A model generated the notes under the pieces. The model made no database searches, was not told the origin of the DNA, and saw only the letters and a list, made by a program, of their open reading frames with translations. A stretch of 64,000 nt of DNA from positions 127,418 to 191,417 of the forward strand of contig CAWBCI010000019.1 of the NCBI GenBank assembly GCA_963787195.1, in the 5' to 3' direction. Below, one piece after another: positions 54,995-63,837 of the stretch (the first letter of the stretch is position 1; every line of letters begins with the position of its first letter). Source of the DNA: CAWBCI01 sp963787195. GTDB lineage: Bacteria > Bacteroidota > Bacteroidia > Bacteroidales > JAGOPY01. A program made the position numbers and the translations under genes.

Positions 54995-55795
54995 TTAGAG
55001 GTTGAGTTTGGTTTGAATTTCCCTGACTTCTTTCTGTATGGATTTGACGGTCTGCAAAAGTTCGTCTTTCGGGAGATTGGTCTGAGGAATTTCAGAGCTG
55101 ATGAAATGCACGAACTTCCACACTTCCCTGATATCCTTCAGGGGCACATCATAGGGTTCGTAGAAAGTATTCAGCGAATGCAGCCTCAGGGCCTGTTCCG
55201 ATTCTATCCGGTTCTCCACGATCTTAAAAACGATCCCTTCATCCATGGTGAGGATGACATAGGGAAAATCCGAACGGATATTGTACCAGTTTTGCAGGAA
55301 CTCGGCCACCACCCAGGATTTATCCGGCACCGGCAGCATGGAATCCCCGTTCACCTGGAAAGCCCTGTACTTCTTGTCCCTGGAGAGGAAAGGCAACTGG
55401 AAAGTAGGCAGCACCCGGATGTACTCCGGGTCAGCATAGCCGCTGCGGTAACCGGCCTTGGCAGTCTCCTGCACCAACTCTATGTTCTCGTTATTGTCGC
55501 TGTCGACCGTGGCGCTTAATATCCTTAGCTTGCTTCCTGTAATAAACACATCGTAGCCTTTTTCCAGCTGGGAAAGCTCGCTCTCGGGCAGCACCGAAAG
55601 GTCTTCCTTGATCAGTGTGTCAATGGATATCTTAAAGAAACGGGAAAATTCCATGAGGGCTTCCATTCCTGGCTGGGCCACCCCGTTCTCATAGCCGCTC
55701 AGGGTCGAGCGTTTCATCCCCAGCGAAAAAGCGATGTCGTCCTGGGTCCTCCCCAGCCTTTTCCTCAGGATCTTGATATTTGAGTTGAAATACAT
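54995..55795 (-). CDS. XRE-type helix-turn-helix, S24 peptidase-like transcriptional regulator
   Basis: 266-aa LexA/CI-type repressor. N-terminal HTH (NIKILRKRLGRTQDDIAFSLGMKRSTLSGYE), then a linker with a possible Ala-Gly autocleavage site (AKAGYRSGY). A C-terminal S24 domain follows: candidate Ser in VNGDSMLPVPD and Lys in DEGIVFKIVE, at the spacing expected for the LexA Ser/Lys dyad. It is divergent from the dinB-dnaE polymerase genes across a repeat-bearing intergenic region, and in the same direction as the exonuclease. Both make it the natural candidate for an SOS-like repressor of this island; direct evidence of cleavage is absent. Confidence 0.85.
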   Translation of the reverse strand: MYFNSNIKILRKRLGRTQDDIAFSLGMKRSTLSGYENGVAQPGMEALMEFSRFFKISIDTLIKEDLSVLPESELSQLEKGYDVFITGSKLRILSATVDSDNNENIELVQETAKAGYRSGYADPEYIRVLPTFQLPFLSRDKKYRAFQVNGDSMLPVPDKSWVVAEFLQNWYNIRSDFPYVILTMDEGIVFKIVENRIESEQALRLHSLNTFYEPYDVPLKDIREVWKFVHFISSEIPQTNLPKDELLQTVKSIQKEVREIQTKLNL

Positions 55796-56068
55796 AGTTA
55801 TTATTTGGATTTGAAATTCGATTTCCCTGTTTATCCGCTTAATCTGATTTTATACCTGTCGGTTTAAAAAAAAATTATTAAAAGTTGATTTGAGATATAA
55901 AAATGATTAAATTGTAATCAGAAAAATGATTAATATTTAATCAAAGATATTATAAAAAAGATGTTGTGGCAAGAAAAAAAACAGATTTTTTTCAATCTTA
56001 ATACAAATCATTAATTATTAGTTTTTTATAATGATAAACTGAGGGGATAGACAACAGACGGGAGAAGT
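55796..56068. other. Very AT-rich spacer upstream of the regulator
   Basis: First part of the 462-bp regulator-dinB gap. Long A/T-rich tracts, no clear TAnnTTTG box on the minus strand, no ORF. The palindromes and tandem repeats begin at 56069. Confidence 0.4.
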
Positions 56069-56092
56069 AACCGACGGGTTAACCCGTCAGTT
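56069..56092. repeat. AACCGACGGGTT palindrome, one mismatch
   Basis: Same 24-bp palindrome as at 51817-51840 and 56149-56172, with CAGTT in place of CGGTT in the right arm. Confidence 0.7.
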
Positions 56093-56148
56093 TGAGTAAA
56101 GTCTCATTACAGAAGGGTTTAAGTGATGAGGTTAACTGCGGTGGGGGT

Positions 56149-56172
56149 AACCGACGGGTTAACCCGTCGGTT
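56149..56172. repeat. Perfect AACCGACGGGTT palindrome
   Basis: Identical to the palindrome at 51817-51840. Its right half runs directly into the tandem 21-bp repeats. Confidence 0.75.
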
Positions 56173-56224
56173 AGGTCAAATACCCCGTCGGTTAGGTCAA
56201 ATACCCCGTCAGTTAAATCAAATA
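56162..56224. repeat. Three tandem 21-bp direct repeats upstream of dinB
   Basis: Units at 56162-56182, 56183-56203 and 56204-56224. Units 1 and 2 differ at one position (first base); unit 3 has three changes. Core: CCCGTCGGTTAGGTCAAATA in unit 2, so each unit contains the GTCGGTT half-site of the palindrome. A 21-bp period is two helical turns, which would place bound proteins on one face. The array ends 33 bp before the dinB ATG. A degenerate fourth unit may begin at about 56082. Confidence 0.75.
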
Positions 56225-56257
56225 ATTCAGAACAAATAATACAAAATAGTTTAAAAA

Positions 56258-57421
56258 ATGTCATATATAGAATCATCGGGGAACCGGCAGATCGTGCACC
56301 TTGACCTGGATACTTTTTTCGTCTCGGTGGAGCGCCTGATGAACAGCCGCCTGAACGGCAAGCCGGTGATTATAGGGGGCACTTCCGACCGGGGTGTGGT
56401 GGCCAGTTGCAGTTACGAGGCGCGGCAGTTCGGGGTGCACTCGGCCATGCCGATGAAGATGGCCCGCCTGCTCTGCGGCGACGCCATCATCATCCGGGGC
56501 GACATGGACCAGTATTCCCGCTATTCGCACCTGGTCACCGAGATCATCGCCTCCAAATCACCGGTCTATGAAAAGGCTTCCATCGACGAACATTATATCG
56601 ACATCACGGGCATGGACCGCTTTTTCGGTAGCCTGAAGTGGACGCGTGAACTGCGGCAATCCATCATGAAGGAATCGGGACTGCCTATTTCTTTCGGCTT
56701 GTCGGTGAACAAGACCGTCTCCAAGATCGCCACGGGCGAGGCCAAGCCCAACGGGGAGCTGGAGGTGCCGGGGCAACTCGTGCAGCCCTTCCTGAACCCC
56801 TTATCCATCAAAAAGATCCCCATGATAGGCGACAAGGTATTCCGCCTTTTGCGCTCCATGGGGGTCGACACCATAAAGACCCTCAGCCATATCCCTCCGG
56901 AGATGGTGGAGAAGGTGCTGGGAAAGAACGGCATCATCATCTGGAAAAAGGCCAACGGCATAGATTCCACCCCGGTAAAATCCTATTCGGAGCAGAAATC
57001 CATGGGCTCGGAGATGACCTTCGAGAGCGACACCATCGACGTGGCCCGCATACGGCAGGTGCTTTCGGGCAAAGTGGAGCGCCTGGCCTTCGAACTCCGG
57101 AAGGATCAGAAGCTGACTTCCTGCATCACGGTCAAGATACGCTATTCGAATTTCGATACCCATACCCTGCAGCAGCGCATCCCCTACACTTCTTTCGACC
57201 ATATCCTGATCCCGGCCGCCATGGAGCTCTTCAACCGGCTTTACCAGCGCCGCATGCTGATCCGCCTGGTGGGGGTCAAATTCAGCCACCTGGTGAGCGG
57301 GGTGCAGCAACTGGACATGTTCGAAGACACCCCGGAGATGATCAGCCTGTACATGGCCATGGATAATATCCGGAAGAAATTCGGGAAGAAGGCTGTGAGA
57401 AGGGCGGTGAGCATGACATGA
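56258..57421 (+). CDS. dinB: Y-family DNA polymerase (DinB/Pol IV-like)
   Basis: Translesion polymerase of 387 aa. Catalytic carboxylates lie in HLDLDTFFVSVER (motif I) and KASIDEHYIDITGMD (motif III). SFGLSVNKTVSKIA and GEAKPNG mark the finger/palm; helix-hairpin-helix and little-finger domains follow. Near the C-terminus, QLDMF matches the beta-clamp-binding consensus QL[SD]LF. It heads a two-gene polymerase operon with the DnaE-type gene 66 bp downstream. Base composition is strongly GC-rich (38 of 60 bases G or C at 56401-56460), unlike most of the window. Confidence 0.92.
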   Translation: MSYIESSGNRQIVHLDLDTFFVSVERLMNSRLNGKPVIIGGTSDRGVVASCSYEARQFGVHSAMPMKMARLLCGDAIIIRGDMDQYSRYSHLVTEIIASKSPVYEKASIDEHYIDITGMDRFFGSLKWTRELRQSIMKESGLPISFGLSVNKTVSKIATGEAKPNGELEVPGQLVQPFLNPLSIKKIPMIGDKVFRLLRSMGVDTIKTLSHIPPEMVEKVLGKNGIIIWKKANGIDSTPVKSYSEQKSMGSEMTFESDTIDVARIRQVLSGKVERLAFELRKDQKLTSCITVKIRYSNFDTHTLQQRIPYTSFDHILIPAAMELFNRLYQRRMLIRLVGVKFSHLVSGVQQLDMFEDTPEMISLYMAMDNIRKKFGKKAVRRAVSMT

Positions 57422-57487
57422 AACCCTGTGCATTCTGAAACTTCTGCCTTAAACTAAGCTTGAGATAAAACAAAATAAAGACGCCCT

Positions 57488-60432
57488 TTGTACTGGAATG
57501 TGCATTCATATTACAGCCTGCGCTACGGGACCCTGTCGCCGGAAAAGCTGATGGAACTGGCCCAAAAGCATCAATCTGGATGTGCTGGGCCTGACCGACA
57601 TCAACAATTCCACCGGCATCATGGATTTCGTGAAGATGTGCGGGGAGGCCGGCATCAAGCCCCTGGCGGGGCTGGAGTTCCGCGATGGCGACCGCCTGCT
57701 CTACACCGGCCTGGCGCGCAATAACGAAGGCTTCAGGGAACTGAACGAGTTCCTCAGCGGGCATACCCTGCAGGGGACTCCCCTGCCCCATCGCGCGCCG
57801 GCCTTCAGCAATGCCTATATCATCTACCCAAAAGATTCCGTATCACAATATGAACTCCGGGATAACGAACGTATAGGGATACGCCCCGAACAGGTCTCCG
57901 GACTGCTCTCCTCCGGATTCCGGCATGACCAGTCAGGACTGGTCCTTCAACAGCCGGTGACTTTCCAGGGCAAAGAAGGGCATATTTTGCACCGGAACCT
58001 GCGCGCCATCGACCATAATACACTGATCAGCAAACTGGAGCCGGAGCAGGTCTGCAGCCCCACTGAGGTTTTCGTACCGAAAGACCGCCTGCTGAAAGTC
58101 TATGCCGATTATCCCGACATCATATCCAATACGGAGAAAATGATGGCCGATTGCAGCATAGGCTTCGACTACCATTCGGTAAAGAACCGCAAAACCTTTA
58201 CCGGGAGCCATTACGACGATAAGATACTCCTGGAGAAGCTGGCCCTCGACGGCCTGGAATATCGCTACGGAAAGAAGAACCGGGAGGCCCGGGAGCGGAT
58301 AAGGAGGGAACTTGAAATCATCGACACCATGAACTTCTCGGCTTATTTCCTGATCGCCTGGGACATTATCCGCTATTCCATGTCGAGAGGTTTTTACCAT
58401 GTAGGACGGGGCAGCGGGGCCAACAGCATCGTGGCCTATTGCCTGAAGATCACCGACGTGGACCCCATCGAACTGAACCTTTACTTCGAACGCTTCATCA
58501 ACCCCAAACGCAGCAGTCCGCCCGACTTCGACATAGATTATTCCTGGAAAGAGAGGGAAACGGTGCAGGATTACATTTTCAAGCGCTACGGCCGCAAACA
58601 TACCGCCCTGCTGGGTGCCATGTCGACTTTCAAGGGCAAGTCGATCTACCGGGAATTGGGGAAAGTCTATGGCCTGCCGAAGCAGGAGATCGACGACCTG
58701 ATCCGTTATCCCGATGCCGGGATGAATAAGAACAATGTCACAAGGCAGATTCACCACATCGCCCAGATGATGGTAGACTTCCCCAACCTGCGCAGCATCC
58801 ACGCCGGCGGGGTGCTGATATCGGAAGAGCCCATAACCGCTTATACGGCCCTGGATATGCCCCCCAAGGGCTTTCCCACCACCCAGTGGGATATGTATGT
58901 GGCCGAAGATATCGGTTTTGAGAAACTGGATATACTCAGTCAGCGGGGCATAGGGCATATTAAGGAATGTGCCGATATCATAGCTGAAAACAGGGGAATT
59001 AAGGTAGATGTGCACCAGGTGGCCAAATTCAAGCAGGACCCGCAGGTCAAACAACAGCTTATGAACGGCGAGACCAACGGCTGTTTTTATATCGAAAGCC
59101 CCGCCATGCGGGGCCTGCTGAAGAAACTGCATTGTGATAACTACCTCACCCTGGTGGCGGCCAGTTCCATCATCCGGCCGGGCGTGGCCAAGTCGGGCAT
59201 GATGAAGGAATACATCTACCGCTTTCACAATCCCGGTAAATTCGACTACATACATCCCGTGATGAAGGAGCAGCTTGGAGGAAACCTACGGGGTGATGGT
59301 TTACCAGGAAGACGTGCTGAAGATCTGCCATCACTTCGCCGGGCTCGACCTGGCCGATGCCGACGTTTTGCGCAGGGCGATGAGCGGAAAATACCGGGGA
59401 AAGAAAGAATTCGAGGTCATCGTCGAAAAGTTCTTCACGAACTGCAGGGAAAGAGGCTATTCGGAAGCCGTGACCAACGAAGTCTGGCGGCAGATCGAAT
59501 CCTTTGCCGGCTATTCCTTCTCCAAGGCCCATTCGGCTTCCTATGCCGTGGAGAGCTTCCAGAGCCTCTACCTGAAAGCCCATTACCCCATGGAATTCAT
59601 GGTGGCGGTGATCAATAACTTCGGGGGCTTCTACCACCGCTGGGTCTATTTCAACGAGGCCCGGCGCTGCGGGGCCAAAATACACCTGCCCTGCGTGAAC
59701 AACAGCAAGTACCTGACCTGCATCAAGGGGCAGGATATTTATACCGGCTTCGTCCATGTGGGCAACCTGGAAAGCGATACCGGGCAGGAGATACAGTCAG
59801 AGAGGGAAAAGAACGGCCCCTACCTCTCCCTGGAGAATTTCCTCGAAAGAATAAACCTTGGACTGGAACAGCTCATACTTTTGGTCCGCATCGGGGCTTT
59901 GCGGTTCACAGGGAAAAGCAAGTCGGCCCTATTGTGGGAGATCCATCTCTTATTGGGAAAAAACAAGCCCAACAATCATTACAATGCCCTCTTCCGTCCT
60001 CCTTCCAGGGAGTTCAGGCTGCCCGAACTGCGCCACCTGCCGCTGGAAGACGCCTACGACGAGCTGGAAATGTTAGGCTGGCCGGTCACCCTCTCCTATT
60101 TCGACCTGCTGCAAAGCGGCTTCCGCGGGGAAATAAAAGCCCGTGAGCTGAATGCTTATTTGGGAAAGAGGGTCAGGATGGTGGGGAACCTGGTGACGAT
60201 CAAGTACGTGAGGACCGTGAAAAGGGAGATCATGCATTTCGCCGCTTTTTTGGATGATGAGGGGGAGTTTTTCGATACCGTGCATTTCCCGGATACGCTC
60301 AGGCTTTATCCTTTCAAGGGCGACGGGATATACCTTATCCTGGGTAAGGTAGTAGAAGAATTCGGCTTCCCCAGCCTGGAAGTGGAAAAGATGGCCAAAC
60401 TGCCCCTGCAGCCCGATCCCAGGGGGAAATAG
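57488..60432 (+). CDS. DNA polymerase III alpha subunit, accessory DnaE-type (two frameshifts)
   Basis: C-family polymerase of about 980 aa when joined, shorter than replicative DnaE. N-terminal PHP domain (NVHSYYSLRYGTLSPEKL; the usual LTDHGN reads LTDINN, so a PHP metal ligand is probably lost). Polymerase core with GRGSGANSIVAY, PPDFDIDYSW (two catalytic Asp) and the later EKLDILSQRGIGH. Then finger and HhH segments (YSFSKAHSASYA, split) and a C-terminal OB-like domain. Frame breaks at 57566-57573 and at GG 59277-59278 are each corrected by removing one base; the second gives KEQLEETYGVMVYQED. The start is TTG at 57488, since a stop precedes it in frame. As the dinB partner it is most likely an error-prone polymerase. 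Confidence 0.85.
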
Positions 60433-60434
60433 GC

Positions 60435-62639
60435 CTATTTCCGGATGTGGATTTTCCCGCTGCCTTTCCCGGTATTTTTAGCGATGATTGCAGCGATGGG
60501 AATGGATTTCCGGAGTTCCGACACTAATTCAGCGGCGTATTTTTCAGGAATGGAAATCAACAGTCCGCCGGAGGTTTGGGCATCGTTCAGTATAAGTTTT
60601 TTTAAGGAAGAGATATCTTCATCCCAAATCATATGCTGACTAAAAAACTCCTCATTATTTTTAGATCCTCCCGGGATGATCCCGGCGGAAGCCAGTTCGC
60701 TTACCTGAGGAAGGAGAGGCACATCTGCCAGGTATAATTCCGCGTCGCAGCCACTGCTTTCCAGCATTTCGTGCGTATGCCCCAGCAATCCGAAACCGGT
60801 GATATCGGTGCAGGCGTTTACCGGGAAGCCGGCCATAATTTCCGCCGCCTGTTTATTCAGTTCCGACATGGATTTCACCAGCACTGAACTTGTATTCTCA
60901 TCCAGAAGCCCTCTTTTCAGGGCTGTTGCCAGTATCCCGGTCCCAATGGCTTTGGTAAGTATGAAAACATCTCCGGCTTTTGAATTGCTGTTCCTGAGTA
61001 TTTTATCCGGGTGGATGATGCCTGTCACCGCCATCCCGAACTTGGGTTCATTATCGTCGACCGTATGGCCGCCTATGACCTGTATGCCGGCTTCGCCGGC
61101 TTTATCGGAGGCCCCTTTCAGGATATCCGCCAAAACACTCATGGGCAGGCGGGTGGAAGGGAAAGCGGCTATATTCAGCGCGAAAAGGGGCTTCGCCCCC
61201 ATGGCGTAGATATCGCTGAGGGCATTGGCCGCAGCAATGGCCCCGAAATCATAAGCATTATCAACTACCGGAGTAAAGAAATCCAGGGTCTGGACGATGG
61301 CTTTATCTTCCGAAATTTTATAAACAGCCGCATCGTCCATGGTATCGTGGGCAACCAGTATGTTAGCTTCCGGACGGAACTTCACCGAGCGCATCACTTC
61401 CTGCAGGGCCTGTGGCCTCAGCTTGCAGGCACAACCCAGTCCCTGGGTGAAGGAAGTCAGTTTCAAAGATCCGGGGCTAACTTGTGATATTTCTTCCCCA
61501 CCTTTAAATCTGTTATATGCCTTAACGATCACAGCGGCGGCTTTCCGGATGTCATCTTCGCTAAGGTAGCGTCCCACCGAAAAGCGGACCGTAGCCGAAG
61601 CCTGTTGTGCATCAAGGCCTATGGCTTTCAAAGTGGGGCTGTAAGTCTCGTCGCCGGTATGGCAGGCAGCGCCTGCCGAAGCAGCCACTTCATCCTGTAT
61701 TTCAGATAAGAGGGCCGCAGCTTCTATGCCCGGGAAAGTGACATTCAATGTATTGGGCAGCCTGAGTTCGGGATGTCCGTTGAGTTGAAGGTCAGGGATT
61801 GCGGATGTAAGTTCGGTGAAGAGCAAATCGCGCAAGTTCCTGGAATGGGAGATATTTTGTTCGAGGTCCCTGGAAGCAATCTCGCAGGCCTTTCCCAGCC
61901 CGACGATCTCCAGCACATTCTCGGTACCGGCCCTCAGGTTCTGTTCATGATCGGCGCCGTGGATGAGTTTTTCCAGTTTAATGCCTTCGCGGATGTAAAG
62001 GACACCTATGCCTTTGGGGGCATGAAGTTTATGCCCTGCCACTGAAATAAGGTCGGCTCCGAGATCATTTACCGGGACTTTCCCGGTAGACTGGGCAGCG
62101 TCGGTATGCATGACAATTCCATGGTGATGGGCAATTTCTGCTATTTCTTTTATGGGTTGAAGTGTACCGATTTCATTATTGGCATGCATGATGCTGATCA
62201 GAATAGTACCGGGCCTGATGGCTTTCTCCACATCCGGGGTGGAGACCATCCCGTATTTATCTACCGGCAAATAAGTTATTTCGAAACCGTTTTCTTCCAG
62301 GTATTTACAGACCTCGCTCACCGCCGGGTGTTCTATGCTGCTGGTGATGATATGCCTGCCCCTGTCTTTGCGGGCGAAAGCTATGCCTTTGATGGCCATA
62401 TTGTTGGATTCGGTGCCGCCGCTGGTAAAGATGATCTCGTGGGTATGGCAGCCCAGCAGAGCCGCGATCTGCTTCCTGGCATTTTCCACGGCAGTCCGGG
62501 TGGCAGCCCCGTAGCTGTAAGCGCTGGAGGGGTTCCCGAAATATTCATCCAGGTAAGGTTTCATGGCATCCCTCACTTCCGGCGCTATGGGGGTACTGGC
62601 GTTATAATCCAGGTAAACAGGCTTTTTCATATCATTCAT
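60435..62639 (-). CDS. selD: NifS-type cysteine desulfurase fused to selenide, water dikinase (SelD)
   Basis: 734-aa fusion. Residues about 1-375: class V aminotransferase NifS/IscS with YLDYNASTPIAPEV, FTSGGTESNN, HTDAAQSTGKVPV, PLP Lys in SVAGHKLHAPKG, and catalytic Cys in SAGAACHTGDE. Residues about 390-734: SelD with GLGCACKLRPQ (active-site Cys and Lys; Cys, not selenocysteine), AHDTMDDAAVYK, QTLDFFTPVVDN, GGHTVDDNEPKFG and TDITGFGLLGHTHEM. The desulfurase half can release selenium from selenocysteine or cysteine, feeding selenide to the SelD half. The gene follows mnmH by 10 bp on the same strand, forming a 2-selenouridine operon. Confidence 0.93.
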   Translation of the reverse strand: MNDMKKPVYLDYNASTPIAPEVRDAMKPYLDEYFGNPSSAYSYGAATRTAVENARKQIAALLGCHTHEIIFTSGGTESNNMAIKGIAFARKDRGRHIITSSIEHPAVSEVCKYLEENGFEITYLPVDKYGMVSTPDVEKAIRPGTILISIMHANNEIGTLQPIKEIAEIAHHHGIVMHTDAAQSTGKVPVNDLGADLISVAGHKLHAPKGIGVLYIREGIKLEKLIHGADHEQNLRAGTENVLEIVGLGKACEIASRDLEQNISHSRNLRDLLFTELTSAIPDLQLNGHPELRLPNTLNVTFPGIEAAALLSEIQDEVAASAGAACHTGDETYSPTLKAIGLDAQQASATVRFSVGRYLSEDDIRKAAAVIVKAYNRFKGGEEISQVSPGSLKLTSFTQGLGCACKLRPQALQEVMRSVKFRPEANILVAHDTMDDAAVYKISEDKAIVQTLDFFTPVVDNAYDFGAIAAANALSDIYAMGAKPLFALNIAAFPSTRLPMSVLADILKGASDKAGEAGIQVIGGHTVDDNEPKFGMAVTGIIHPDKILRNSNSKAGDVFILTKAIGTGILATALKRGLLDENTSSVLVKSMSELNKQAAEIMAGFPVNACTDITGFGLLGHTHEMLESSGCDAELYLADVPLLPQVSELASAGIIPGGSKNNEEFFSQHMIWDEDISSLKKLILNDAQTSGGLLISIPEKYAAELVSELRKSIPIAAIIAKNTGKGSGKIHIRK

Positions 62640-62648
62640 TATTTTTAT

Positions 62649-63692
62649 TCAGATAAGATTATTTTCCCTGGCCTTTTGAAGTACATGAGCGGAATTTTCC
62701 ACCGGGTCCACTCCATCAAGCGGAAGCCGAATGAGCTGTGCCGGGTCTCTCGTTCCCAGCGATTCCAGGTACTTGCGGTCATAGTAATTCAAAAGGGCCA
62801 CAGTGGCTTTATCCAATTCATCAGCTTCGATGGCCCGGCATATTTTATTTGCCTGGTCGCCTCCCAACCTCCTTCGCAGGACTTCTACCGAATGTATCAA
62901 TTCATCTTTATCAAACAATCCGTATTCTTCAACAAGTTTGGGAGTGCGGGCGGGCACGGGGATTTCAATATTGATCACCCTTGCATCGCAAATCCGTTTA
63001 TAAAAAACATCCGGCATGGCGACATGGCCTATATGGCGGCTTTCGTTTTCGAGCCAGACTGCTTTTCGGGGATCCAGGGCCAGCCATAATTTAGCCAGAT
63101 CATTTTCGAATTGTTCGTTGTTGGGCTGATCCTTTTGTCCCAGTCCGCCGAAGACCGAGCCTTTATGATTGGCCAGTCCTTCCAGGTCGATCACCTGCTG
63201 GCCCATTTCGCGCAAAGATTTAAGTATTTCGGTCTTGCCGCTTCCCGTATAGCCTCCGAGGACAATAATTTCAGGTCCGGCGGAAAAGGATTCGCGTATG
63301 TAATGACGGTAGGCTTTATATCCCCCTTCAAGGACCGAAGAATTGATTCCGGCAATATTCAGCAGCCAGGCCACCGATTCGCTGCGCATCCCTCCTCTCC
63401 AGCAATGCACCAATACATCTCCTTTTCGTGCAATTGCGGAAGCCTGTATCACCATGGATTTCATCTTAGGCCCGATGAACTCAAGTCCTTTAATAATAGC
63501 ATCCTTCCGGCCCGAATTCTTATAAATGGTACCCACCACAGCCCTTTCTTCATCATTAAATAAAGGAAAAGAAAAGGCCCCGGGAATATGTCCCTGAAGA
63601 TATTCCGATGGGGAACGAACGTCCAGGACAGGCAGACTGCCGGCAGCTTCAAGGAAAGCGGGGGCGGAAAGGTATTTGATCGGGTTTGCCAT
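62649..63692 (-). CDS. mnmH: tRNA 2-selenouridine synthase
   Basis: Converts 2-thiouridine at the tRNA wobble position to 2-selenouridine using selenophosphate. N-terminal rhodanese domain with catalytic Cys in VHCWRGGMRSESVAWLL, read in parts, and C-terminal P-loop domain (GGYTGSGKTEIL). 347 aa from the ATG at 63692 (MANPIKYLS). The upstream in-frame start at 63725 is rejected because an exact -7 promoter box (63703-63710) lies inside that extension. First gene of the selenouridine operon. Confidence 0.92.
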   Translation of the reverse strand: MANPIKYLSAPAFLEAAGSLPVLDVRSPSEYLQGHIPGAFSFPLFNDEERAVVGTIYKNSGRKDAIIKGLEFIGPKMKSMVIQASAIARKGDVLVHCWRGGMRSESVAWLLNIAGINSSVLEGGYKAYRHYIRESFSAGPEIIVLGGYTGSGKTEILKSLREMGQQVIDLEGLANHKGSVFGGLGQKDQPNNEQFENDLAKLWLALDPRKAVWLENESRHIGHVAMPDVFYKRICDARVINIEIPVPARTPKLVEEYGLFDKDELIHSVEVLRRRLGGDQANKICRAIEADELDKATVALLNYYDRKYLESLGTRDPAQLIRLPLDGVDPVENSAHVLQKARENNLI

Positions 63693-63702
63693 AAATGTTT
63701 GG

Positions 63703-63710
63703 CAAAAGTA
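63703..63710 (-). promoter_or_regulatory. -7 promoter box for the mnmH-selD operon
   Basis: The minus strand reads TACTTTTG (exact consensus), 10 bases before the mnmH ATG, implying a very short 5' leader. Confidence 0.55.
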
Positions 63711-63737
63711 GAGAATATAGTGCAATGGTGGAACAGT

Positions 63738-63835
63738 AGGGACAGGTCGTGACCTGTCCTGAAATGTATTTCATCGTAGCAGAGGCGTTGCATGCAAAGC
63801 CTCTACAGAGGAACAGGCAGGGACCTGTCCTGAAA
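63738..63835. repeat. GGGACAGGTC / GACCTGTCC repeats and CATGCA-centred inverted repeat
   Basis: GGGACAGGTCGTGACCTGTCC near 63739-63759, read in parts, is an inverted repeat. A further GGGACCTGTCCTGAAAT copy is near 63820-63835. Between them GTAGCAGAGGCGTTGCATGC ... AAAGCCTCTAC (63777-63806) is an imperfect inverted repeat. Confidence 0.55.
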
Positions 63836-63837
63836 TT

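Noticed and set aside
56162..56224. Possible mini-CRISPR array
   Set aside because: The repeats are directly adjacent with no spacers and there are no cas genes.
56079..56304. Short ORFs on both strands encoding repeated PSVRSNT or FDLTDGV units before dinB
   Set aside because: The peptide repeats only reflect the 21-bp DNA repeat (7 codons). They overlap the promoter region and have no family similarity.
57342..59757. Long minus-strand ORFs opposite dinB and dnaE
   Set aside because: They are shadows of GC-rich coding sequence, have no recognisable domains, and the plus-strand genes have clear catalytic motifs.
12..60432. Programmed +1 frameshifting as an explanation for the split genes
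   Set aside because: There is no shared slippery site or stop-codon context, the genes are unrelated, and relatives known to me are continuous.
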